Below, one piece after another: positions 1-4,613 of a DNA stretch of 6,568 nucleotides. The DNA is from Thiomonas sp. (lineage in GTDB: Bacteria; Pseudomonadota; Gammaproteobacteria; Burkholderiales; Burkholderiaceae_C), in contig DAIDHU010000139.1 of assembly GCA_027451915.1 (NCBI GenBank), positions 1 to 6,568 on the forward strand, read 5' to 3'. Both the position numbers and the translations under genes were made by a program. Position 1 is the first letter of the stretch. Each line of letters opens with the position of its first letter. The notes under the pieces are model-generated. The model searched no databases and had not been told where the DNA came from. It worked only from the letters and a program-made list of their open reading frames with translations.

Positions 1-369
1 ACCTTCGCGGCCCTGCCCATGTTCCTGCTGTGGATCTACTGCAGCTGGATGGTCGTGCTGCTCGGAGCGATGGTCGCCGCGCACCTGCCCTTGCTGCGCC
101 TGCATGCGCAGCCCCACGCCGCCGCCCCCGGCACGGATTTCCTGCTGGCCTTGCGCCTGCTGCGCCTGCTCGAGAAGGCGCGCGGCGCCGCTGACGCGGG
201 ACGCGACATCCTCGGCCTGGGCTCCAGCCTGCGCTGCGACCCGCTGCACCTGCGCCCGCTGCTGGACCTGCTGGAGCGCCTGGGATGGGTGGGCCGCGTC
301 GCGCCCTCGCCGGGCCACCGGTGGGTGCGCTGGGCCCTGCTCGTGGACCCGCGGCAGGCGCAGGCCTAG
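1..369 (+). CDS. YihY/BrkB-family inner-membrane protein, C-terminal part, ended by an in-frame TAG
   Basis: The frame is open from base 1, so the 5' end lies outside the window; 122 codons are seen. The first 25-30 residues form a hydrophobic segment with a TFAALPMFLLWIY core, which matches the last transmembrane helix of the YihY/BrkB (formerly 'ribonuclease BN') family. A soluble, leucine- and arginine-rich tail follows and includes LLERLGWVGRV and a WALLVDP motif. In betaproteobacterial members this tail resembles a small winged-helix-like cytoplasmic domain. The family is a multi-pass inner-membrane protein of uncertain function, and the old RNase BN assignment is not supported. The oddity is the TAG at 367-369: the same frame continues with coding character to a TGA at 493-495. 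The gene is therefore either truncated by a point mutation or the base is wrong. The family call is fairly secure; whether the protein is functional is open. Confidence 0.8.
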   Translation, partial: TFAALPMFLLWIYCSWMVVLLGAMVAAHLPLLRLHAQPHAAAPGTDFLLALRLLRLLEKARGAADAGRDILGLGSSLRCDPLHLRPLLDLLERLGWVGRVAPSPGHRWVRWALLVDPRQAQA

Positions 370-495
370 GCCCTGCTGGACCAGCTCGTGCTGAACCACC
401 ATGCGGCGGCCGGCGCCTCGCCGCGCCTGGCCCAGGCGCTGCAGCCTCTGCAGGCCCTGAGCCTGCACGACCTGCTGCAGCACGATACACCTTGA
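370..495 (+). pseudogene. In-frame continuation of the YihY-family gene after the TAG
   Basis: These 41 codons plus a TGA continue the upstream frame without interruption. Nearly all codons end in G or C, like the genes around them. The peptide begins ALLDQLVLNHH and later reads LQALSLHDLLQ, which fits the ending expected of longer YihY/BrkB proteins in betaproteobacteria: an LLD-type helix followed by a short terminal helix. There is no start codon with a ribosome binding site that would make it a separate gene. I infer that it is the severed tail of the upstream gene. Alternatives are a sequencing error at 367-369, or a lineage in which the shortened protein still works. Confidence 0.55.
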
Positions 496-672
496 AACCC
501 GGCTGCGGGCCGGGGCCGCATACGCGGGAATAACCCCATACACACTGTGCGAAGACTGGCGCGCAGGCCGGCATGGGATGCAAAATCCCCTCAGGCCCGC
601 CCCGGCCAGCCGCGGGGGAAGGCCATGCCGCGCGTACACGCGGGGCCCCTCTCGTCGACGCGAGGCGCGAAC
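496..672. other. Intergenic region with small GC-rich hairpins; no gene seen
   Basis: This gap separates the YihY-family frame from the next gene. It contains a 6-bp stem (CCCGGC at 498-503 with GCCGGG at 509-514) just after the TGA at 493-495, which could help end transcription, but no T-run follows. A second small stem (GGGAT at 575-579 with ATCCC at 585-589) lies inside a pair of GGCC blocks (566-569 and 594-597). No convincing -35/-10 pair was found. The rightward frame is open across part of this region from 547, but it lacks a good ribosome binding site there and the codons look non-coding before 673. Confidence 0.5.
662..665 (+). promoter_or_regulatory. Ribosome binding site deciding the start at 673
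   Basis: GAGG lies 7 nt before the ATG at 673. The earlier in-frame ATG codons (547, 625) have no comparable site, so 673 is preferred. A nearby CTCG (651-654) could pair with CGAG (661-664) and partly mask the site, but that stem is short. Confidence 0.55.
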
Positions 673-1098
673 ATGCAGATCACGGTGCACCGAGGTCCCG
701 AACTCTGGCGCGAGCCCCGAAGCATGGCCGCGGCCACCTACAACCTTGCGCGCACGCTGCAGAGGCGCAGCGCCAACGGCGTGGCCTTCGTACCCATCCG
801 CAGCCTGCAGGTTCTGGCCATCGTCGACCGCGACGAATTCGTGTTCGTGGACAGCCAGCAGCGCGCGCTCGCCCTGCTCGCCTGGGAGCGCCTGCGCCCC
901 GACCACCGCACCGGGCTGGACCAGGCCGTGGATTTCGAGGCGGTGGGCTACGGCGAGCCCGCGCGCGACGCCATGCGGCGACTGCCGCGGGAATTCCACG
1001 AGGCCTTGCACGCGGTGGCCCAGCGCAGCCGTGGCGACCAGCCCGCCACGCTGCTGCACCTGCCCGTGCGCGGGGAAGGTCGCGGGCGCGGCAGCTGA
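673..1098 (+). CDS. Conserved-type hypothetical protein, 141 aa
   Basis: I do not recognise a named domain. The protein is soluble with no signal peptide or membrane segment. Its core reads VAFVPIRSLQVLAIVD then EFVFVDSQQ (residues about 37-60), an alternating hydrophobic pattern typical of beta strands. A mixed helical part follows, containing LLAWERLRP and ARDAMRRLPREFHEAL. From memory, the FVPIRS-x-Q-x-LA-(V/I)-(V/I)-D pattern recurs in small uncharacterised betaproteobacterial proteins, but I cannot verify this. The start at 673 is chosen because of the GAGG site and because upstream codons look non-coding. The last residues (GEGRGRGS) are low-complexity. The gene converges with the minus-strand gene ending at 1122, only 23 bp away, and I see no clear shared terminator in that gap. 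No function is proposed. Confidence 0.7.
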   Translation: MQITVHRGPELWREPRSMAAATYNLARTLQRRSANGVAFVPIRSLQVLAIVDRDEFVFVDSQQRALALLAWERLRPDHRTGLDQAVDFEAVGYGEPARDAMRRLPREFHEALHAVAQRSRGDQPATLLHLPVRGEGRGRGS

Positions 1099-1121
1099 GC
1101 CGGCCGGGGCGCCGCGTGCGC

Positions 1122-1427
1122 CTACTCGTCGTCGCCCAGCTCGGGGTCCCAGCCGCGGGCGCGGGCCTGTTCGATGGCCTGCTGGTCCACGGCCTGGTGG
1201 CGCTGGAGCAGGTCGGCGGGCAGCTTGCTGGGCAGGCCGCCGTGGCGATCCCATGCCTGCTCGACGCGCTGCGTGAGCTCCTGCATGCGTCCCAGGCTCC
1301 AGCCGGCGCAGTCCTCGTCGTCGGCGATCAGGCCGAATACCCGCGCGTCCAGCACGATGCGCCCGAGCTGGGTCAGGCCGTGGCGATCGGCATGCAGGCC
1401 GGGATAGACGGAAGCGGGGGTATTCAT
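1122..1427 (-). CDS. Hypothetical protein, 101 aa, translationally coupled to carbonic anhydrase
   Basis: The ATG at 1427-1425 overlaps the TGA of the carbonic anhydrase gene (1426-1424) as ATGA, and a strong ribosome binding site lies just upstream, so this start is well supported. The frame is open further upstream, but that part is a shadow of the carbonic anhydrase. The protein is small, acidic at its C-terminus (GWDPELGDDE) and cytoplasmic, with no signal or membrane segment. It begins with SVYPGLHADRHGLTQLGR, followed by a VFGLI segment, ADDEDCAGW (about 35-43), a helical stretch, then LPSKLPADL (about 65-73). I know no domain name for it; it resembles small uncharacterised proteins of Burkholderiales. 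The overlap implies co-expression with the carbonic anhydrase at a fixed ratio, so a link to bicarbonate metabolism is possible but unproven. Confidence 0.8.
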   Translation of the reverse strand: MNTPASVYPGLHADRHGLTQLGRIVLDARVFGLIADDEDCAGWSLGRMQELTQRVEQAWDRHGGLPSKLPADLLQRHQAVDQQAIEQARARGWDPELGDDE

Positions 1428-2104
1428 CGGGCTCCTCCGGTGGCGCCATGGTCGACGTAATCCAGCGCGGAGCCGAAGCGTTCGGTCAGCACCTGCCCAC
1501 CGCGCATGGCCAGGCCCAGGTCGCGCAGCAGGCCGTCCTTCAGGCCGTAGCAGCAGGCGTGCACCTCGACATGCTGGCCGCGTGCCCAGGCGTCCTGCAA
1601 CACCGTGGTGCGGCACACGTTGTGCGCCTGCTCGAGCGCGTTGAGCTCGCACAGGCGGTCCCAGCGCTGGCCTTCGGGCAAGGCGGCCAGGCGCGCGGCG
1701 TGGCGCTCCATGACGTCGCCCACATGGCCCAGCCAGTTGTCCACCAGCCCCACGCGCTTGCCCTCCAGCACGGCCTTGACGCCGCCGCAGCCGTAATGCC
1801 CGACCACCAGGATATGCTCCACGCGCAGCACGTCGACCGCGAATTGCAGCGTGGACATGGAGTTCATGTCCGAGTGCGGCATCACGTTGGCCACGTTGCG
1901 GTGCACGAACACCTCTCCCGGCGCCAGGTCGATGACCTCGTTGGCGGGAACCCGCGAATCCGCGCAGCCGATCCAGAAATACTTCGGCGCCTGCAGGCGC
2001 GCCAGCGTGGGAAAGAAGTCCGGGCGCGTTTCATTGACGCGGCGGACCCAGCGGCGGTTGTTGTCGAACAGCGCGGCGTAGTCGGGATCGAATTCCTGGG
2101 GCAT
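1424..2104 (-). CDS. can: Beta-class carbonic anhydrase (Can type), 226 aa
   Basis: This cytoplasmic zinc enzyme interconverts CO2 and bicarbonate and supplies bicarbonate for carboxylation reactions. The zinc site is complete: Cys47-x-Asp49-x-Arg51 in WIGCADSRVP, and His103 and Cys106 in GHYGCGG. Asp49 and Arg51 form the gating pair of the family. Trp44, Arg69 and Tyr186 match, with a constant offset of 5, the Trp39/Arg64/Tyr181 triad that forms the non-catalytic bicarbonate site in the Haemophilus and E. coli type II enzymes. Length is normal for the family (E. coli Can is about 220 aa). Usually conserved Gly-Trp before the Tyr region is replaced, giving HACCYGLKDG with two adjacent cysteines. 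The ATG at 2104 fits the family N-terminus, with AGGA 11 nt upstream. A much better ribosome binding site lies further up but serves an out-of-frame ATG. The stop overlaps the next gene. Confidence 0.95.
   Translation of the reverse strand: MPQEFDPDYAALFDNNRRWVRRVNETRPDFFPTLARLQAPKYFWIGCADSRVPANEVIDLAPGEVFVHRNVANVMPHSDMNSMSTLQFAVDVLRVEHILVVGHYGCGGVKAVLEGKRVGLVDNWLGHVGDVMERHAARLAALPEGQRWDRLCELNALEQAHNVCRTTVLQDAWARGQHVEVHACCYGLKDGLLRDLGLAMRGGQVLTERFGSALDYVDHGATGGAR
1432..1438 (-). promoter_or_regulatory. Strong ribosome binding site for the 101-aa gene
   Basis: The minus strand reads GGAGGAG here, 4 nt before the ATG at 1427. It lies inside the last codons of the carbonic anhydrase gene, which suits reinitiation after the overlapping stop. 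Confidence 0.75.
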
Positions 2105-2135
2105 GAAGTGGCTGGTCCTGTGGCTTGCGCTCCAT
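2031..2135 (-). other. Possible 34-codon upstream ORF overlapping the carbonic anhydrase start
   Basis: An ATG at 2135-2133 sits 7 nt after a consensus AAGGAGG, and its frame runs 34 codons to a TGA at 2033-2031, ending 74 nt inside the carbonic anhydrase gene in another frame. The peptide starts MERKPQDQPLHA and has no recognisable features. It could be a translated leader that modulates carbonic anhydrase translation. It could also be the true carbonic anhydrase start thrown out of frame by a one-base change or error between 2104 and 2133, or a coincidence. The signal itself is clear; the interpretation is not. Confidence 0.35.
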
Positions 2136-2142
2136 GCTAGCG

Positions 2143-2149
2143 CCTCCTT
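2143..2149 (-). promoter_or_regulatory. Consensus Shine-Dalgarno sequence (AAGGAGG) upstream of carbonic anhydrase
   Basis: The minus strand reads TAAGGAGG ending 7 nt before the ATG at 2135, which is ideal spacing. It is about 38 nt from the annotated carbonic anhydrase ATG at 2104, too far to serve it directly. No ATG, GTG or TTG in the carbonic anhydrase frame lies near it. Confidence 0.6.
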
Positions 2150-2162
2150 ACTCCACGACCGC

Positions 2163-2174
2163 CTTGCGCGCAAG
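2163..2174. promoter_or_regulatory. 12-bp perfect palindrome upstream of carbonic anhydrase
   Basis: CTTGCGCGCAAG is its own reverse complement. It lies in the 158-nt gap between the porin and carbonic anhydrase genes, 13 nt upstream of the AAGGAGG. It could be an operator, but in such GC-rich DNA a 12-bp palindrome with a CGCG core is only weak evidence. Confidence 0.25.
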
Positions 2175-2210
2175 TGAAGCCCCCTGGACCCATGGGCACA
2201 CACTCCCGGG

Positions 2211-2238
2211 GGAATGTGGCCCATGCGCCACGCATTCC
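2211..2238 (-). terminator. Hairpin just downstream of the porin gene, possible terminator
   Basis: GGAATGTGGC (2211-2220) pairs with GCCACGCATTCC (2227-2238), allowing a 2-nt CG bulge, around a 6-nt loop. It begins 24 nt after the porin stop on the minus strand. No T-run follows, so it may be a weak terminator or a 3'-end stabilising structure rather than a classic intrinsic terminator. Confidence 0.4.
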
Positions 2239-2262
2239 TGCTCAAGCCACGGCCCTGGGGGG

Positions 2263-3438
2263 TCAGAAACTGTGGGAGAGTCCCAGCGACACGCCGTTGG
2301 AATTGCGCCCCACGATGCCGTGCACCACGTCCCCGGCGGCGCCTACGGCCAGCTCGGTGCCCAGGCGGGTCGGCGTGGCGCCGTCGTTCACGATATGCGC
2401 CGCCGACGCATACACCAGGGTGCGCGCCGACAGCGGCAGGCTGTAGCCCACGGCAACCTGGGTGGCGTGGGAGATCTCCACCCGCCTGGGAGCGGGGGCC
2501 ATGGAATCGGCATGGCGCCCGATGGAGGCCATCAGCCGGCCCCGTCCCAGCGGCAGGCCCACACCCAGGTCGACCATGCGCTGGCGCCCGGTGGCGCCGT
2601 CGGCGCTTCCCTGCTGCGCCTGCGCGTACACATCCAGCGCACCCAGGCCGAGGCTGGCGTAGACCTGCCACAGGCGGTAGGGCTCGCCCTGAGGCCGGCC
2701 CGCATCCGCGTAGGCGTGACGCCAGCGGCTCCAGTCGACGCCCAGGGTGAACGCGGCCCCGCGGTAATGCGCGCCGACGATCCAGACCTGGGGGTCGCGC
2801 GCATCGTCGGCGTCGTCGTCGGCCCGCGTCCCGCGCGCGTGCGGCGTGAACTGGGCCTGCAGGCCGATGCCGCGGAAATCCGGCGTGAACCAGCTCAGCG
2901 CCTGGCTCAGCCTGGACATGTCGAGGCCGGCGCGGTTGTTGCCCACCAGCGAGAGGTTGCCCGCCTGACCGAGGAAGGCCCCCTCGAAGGCGTCGCCCTG
3001 CGCGGAGTGCTCGCCCAGCAGCGTGAGCTGGCGCCCGGCGCGCAGCGTGCCCAGCCGCCCTTCGAGCCCGATCCAGGCCGCGCGCTGCATGAAGCCCCCG
3101 CCGGAGCACTCGGGATCGCCGCCGGCGTCGAGCTGGTTCAGGCCCACGCCGCAAAAGCCCGTCTCCGCCAGGAAATCGAGCTTCAGGCCGGGCGAGGGCT
3201 CGGTGCTGCCGCGCACGCCCAGGCGCGAGCCGGTGACGCCGCCGGCCCCCATGCCGGTGACGGAGGTGGGAACCGGCCCGGCGTCGGGGTCGAAGGGATG
3301 CTGGCGCACGCCGCTGAAGCGCGCGACGCTGACGTCGATGGAGCCATAGAGTTGCAGCGTGGAATCCTGCGCCTGGGCGCAGCCGAAGCAGGCGGCGGCG
3401 GCGCCGCCTGCCTGCACAAGCCATCGGGAGAGCTTCAT
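2263..3438 (-). CDS. Outer-membrane general porin (Porin_4 / Omp32-like), 391 aa
   Basis: This is a trimeric beta-barrel diffusion channel of the outer membrane. The N-terminus is a signal peptide: MKLSRW, a short Ala/Gly-rich core, and an AQA cleavage site after residue 23. The mature protein starts QDSTLQLYGSIDVSV, the classic first strand of betaproteobacterial porins. Further family marks are GSRLGVRGSTEPSPGLK (70-86), an ETGF segment (92-95), GGGFMQRAAWIGLEG (113-127) with GTLRAGRQ (130-137), and a C-terminal LSHSF ending in the Phe recognised by the BAM machinery. Length is normal for the family. Cys96 and Cys111 flank an extracellular-loop-like stretch and could form a disulfide. An Asp-rich patch (DDDADDARD, 207-215) is probably another loop. 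The start is set by the signal peptide; no good ribosome binding site is visible before it. Substrate preference cannot be read from the sequence. Confidence 0.92.
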   Translation of the reverse strand: MKLSRWLVQAGGAAAACFGCAQAQDSTLQLYGSIDVSVARFSGVRQHPFDPDAGPVPTSVTGMGAGGVTGSRLGVRGSTEPSPGLKLDFLAETGFCGVGLNQLDAGGDPECSGGGFMQRAAWIGLEGRLGTLRAGRQLTLLGEHSAQGDAFEGAFLGQAGNLSLVGNNRAGLDMSRLSQALSWFTPDFRGIGLQAQFTPHARGTRADDDADDARDPQVWIVGAHYRGAAFTLGVDWSRWRHAYADAGRPQGEPYRLWQVYASLGLGALDVYAQAQQGSADGATGRQRMVDLGVGLPLGRGRLMASIGRHADSMAPAPRRVEISHATQVAVGYSLPLSARTLVYASAAHIVNDGATPTRLGTELAVGAAGDVVHGIVGRNSNGVSLGLSHSF

Positions 3439-3501
3439 GGTCGGGATCGCGAGGTCGGAATCGAGGGCCTTCGACCCCGCCGCCGCCCAGGCGCCCGGCA
3501 G

Positions 3502-3538
3502 GCTCCTCCCCGCGCCCTCGCCGACGAGGGGGAGGAGC
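3502..3538 (-). promoter_or_regulatory. Long hairpin in the leader between the NMO gene and porin
   Basis: GCTCCTCC (3502-3509) pairs with GGAGGAGC (3531-3538), and inside it CCCTCG (3515-3520) pairs with CGAGGG (3525-3530) around a 4-nt CCGA loop; a 5-nt bulge (3510-3514) sits on one side. This gives 14 base pairs, nearly all GC. No T-run follows on either strand, so a classic terminator is not supported. It could act as a terminator-like block, a message-stabilising element, or part of a structured porin leader. Confidence 0.45.
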
Positions 3539-3551
3539 TCCTTGTAGGGCG

Positions 3552-3580
3552 CGCGACCCCCGCGCGTCCCTCGCGACCCC
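3552..3580. repeat. Two direct copies of CGCGACCCC, 20 bp apart
   Basis: Identical 9-nt copies occur at 3552-3560 and 3572-3580, start to start 20 bp, close to two helical turns. They lie upstream of the porin and between the two inverted repeats. They could be tandem regulator sites on one DNA face, or chance in GC-rich DNA. Confidence 0.3.
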
Positions 3581-3582
3581 GA

Positions 3583-3603
3583 GACCTGACGGGCTGTCAG
3601 GTC
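3583..3603 (-). terminator. 8-bp inverted repeat after the NMO-family gene, terminator or operator
   Basis: GACCTGAC (3583-3590) and GTCAGGTC (3596-3603) form a perfect 8-bp stem with a 5-nt loop, 38 nt after the stop of the NMO-family gene. Position suggests a terminator, but no T-run follows. The symmetric ACCTGAC-N5-GTCAGGT layout would equally suit a dimeric regulator binding upstream of the porin. Confidence 0.4.
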
Positions 3604-3641
3604 ACCGGGTCATGCTGCAGGCAAGCGACAGTCGCCGGGGC

Positions 3642-4601
3642 TCAGGCCGCGCACAGGCGGGATCGAGCCGCCTGGTACTCGGCCTGCAGGCGCTGCACCA
3701 GCGCGCGCGCCGGCAAGACCTCGCGCACCGCGCCGATGCCCTGCCCGCAGCCCCAGATGTCCTTCCAGGCCTTGGCTCCGCCGATGGCGGCGGCGAAGTC
3801 CATCTGGCTGGGGTCCCCCGCCGGCAGGTGATCGGGATCCAGCCCGGCGGCCACGATGGAGCCGCGCAGGTAATTGCCCATCACACCGGTGAACAGGCTG
3901 GAGTAGACGATGTCGCGCGCGCTGGAGTCCACCACCATCTGCTTGTAGGCACCGACCGCGCGCGCCTCCTCGGTGGCGATGAAGGCGCTGCCCATGTAGG
4001 CCAGGTCGGCGCCCATGGCCTGCGCGGCGAGGATGGAGTCGCCGCGCGCGATGGCGCCCGAAAGCACCAGCGGTCCGTCGAACCAGGCGCGGATTTCCTG
4101 CACCAGCGCGAAGGGCGACAGCGTGCCGGCGTGTCCGCCGGCCCCGGCCGCCACCGCGATGAGCCCGTCGGCTCCCTTCTCGACGGCCTTGTGCGCGAAG
4201 CGATCATCGATCACGTCGTGCAGCACGATGCCGCCCCAGGAGTGCACGGCCTGGTTCACCTCGGGACGCGCGCCCAGCGAGGTGATCACCAGCGGCACCT
4301 TGTAACGCGCGCACAGCTCCATGTCGTGCTCCAGGCGCTCGTTGCTGCGATGCACGATCTGGTTCACGGCAAAGGGTGCCGCCGGCTGCCCGGGATGCGC
4401 GCGGTCCCAGGCGGCCAGCGCCTCGGTGATCTGCGCCAGCCACTCGTCGAGCTGGGAGGCCGGGCGGGCATTGAGCGCCGGAAAACTGCCGACTATGCCC
4501 GCGGTGCATTGCGCGATCACGAGCTCGGGGTTGGAGATGATGAACAGCGGCGAGCCGATCACCGGAAGTCGCAGGCGGGACAGGACGGCAGGCAGGGACA
4601 T
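3642..4601 (-). CDS. Nitronate monooxygenase-family FMN-dependent oxidoreductase, 319 aa
   Basis: This is a TIM-barrel flavoprotein of the nitronate monooxygenase / 2-nitropropane dioxygenase family, which binds FMN. The markers in order are PVIGSPLFIISNPELV (13-28), GIVGSFPALNARP (35-47), AVNQIVHRSN (78-87), GADGLIAVAAGAGGHAG (143-159) with His157 in the place of the family's catalytic histidine, the phosphate-binding segment SGAIARGD...AMGADLAYMGSAF (181-207), and WGCGQGIG (283-290). Length is normal. It belongs to a subgroup different from the well-studied Pseudomonas enzymes, so nitronate oxidation is not assured; members can also be NAD(P)H:quinone-type reductases. It starts 12 nt after the acyl-CoA dehydrogenase stop with no clear ribosome binding site, so translation is probably coupled. 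Placement behind etfA and an acyl-CoA dehydrogenase suggests a role alongside acyl-CoA oxidation, but this is inference. Confidence 0.9.
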   Translation of the reverse strand: MSLPAVLSRLRLPVIGSPLFIISNPELVIAQCTAGIVGSFPALNARPASQLDEWLAQITEALAAWDRAHPGQPAAPFAVNQIVHRSNERLEHDMELCARYKVPLVITSLGARPEVNQAVHSWGGIVLHDVIDDRFAHKAVEKGADGLIAVAAGAGGHAGTLSPFALVQEIRAWFDGPLVLSGAIARGDSILAAQAMGADLAYMGSAFIATEEARAVGAYKQMVVDSSARDIVYSSLFTGVMGNYLRGSIVAAGLDPDHLPAGDPSQMDFAAAIGGAKAWKDIWGCGQGIGAVREVLPARALVQRLQAEYQAARSRLCAA

Positions 4602-4613
4602 GGGCGCGAAGGC

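Noticed and set aside
492..530. A sigma-70 promoter using TTGAAA at 492-497
   Set aside because: No acceptable -10 hexamer occurs at 16-18 nt spacing; the following sequence is GC-rich.
573..1460. A 295-codon plus-strand frame covering the hypothetical gene and the start of the minus-strand genes
   Set aside because: It is out of frame with the better-supported gene at 673-1098, is rich in R, P, A and G, and crosses two genes on opposite strands.
2105..3424. Extension of the carbonic anhydrase frame far upstream (666 codons in total)
   Set aside because: The extra part lies within the porin gene in another frame and reads as arginine/alanine-rich shadow sequence; the carbonic anhydrase family starts near 2104.
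3379..3438. Lipoprotein signal in the porin N-terminus because of Cys17 and Cys20
   Set aside because: No Leu-x-x-Cys type lipobox precedes either cysteine, while AQA before residue 24 is a standard signal peptidase I site and the next residues match the porin mature N-terminus.
2125..3831. A 568-codon open frame on the plus strand opposite the porin
   Set aside because: It spans the porin gene and the gap on its far side in antisense, has low-complexity composition and no ribosome binding site, and the porin on the other strand is unmistakable.
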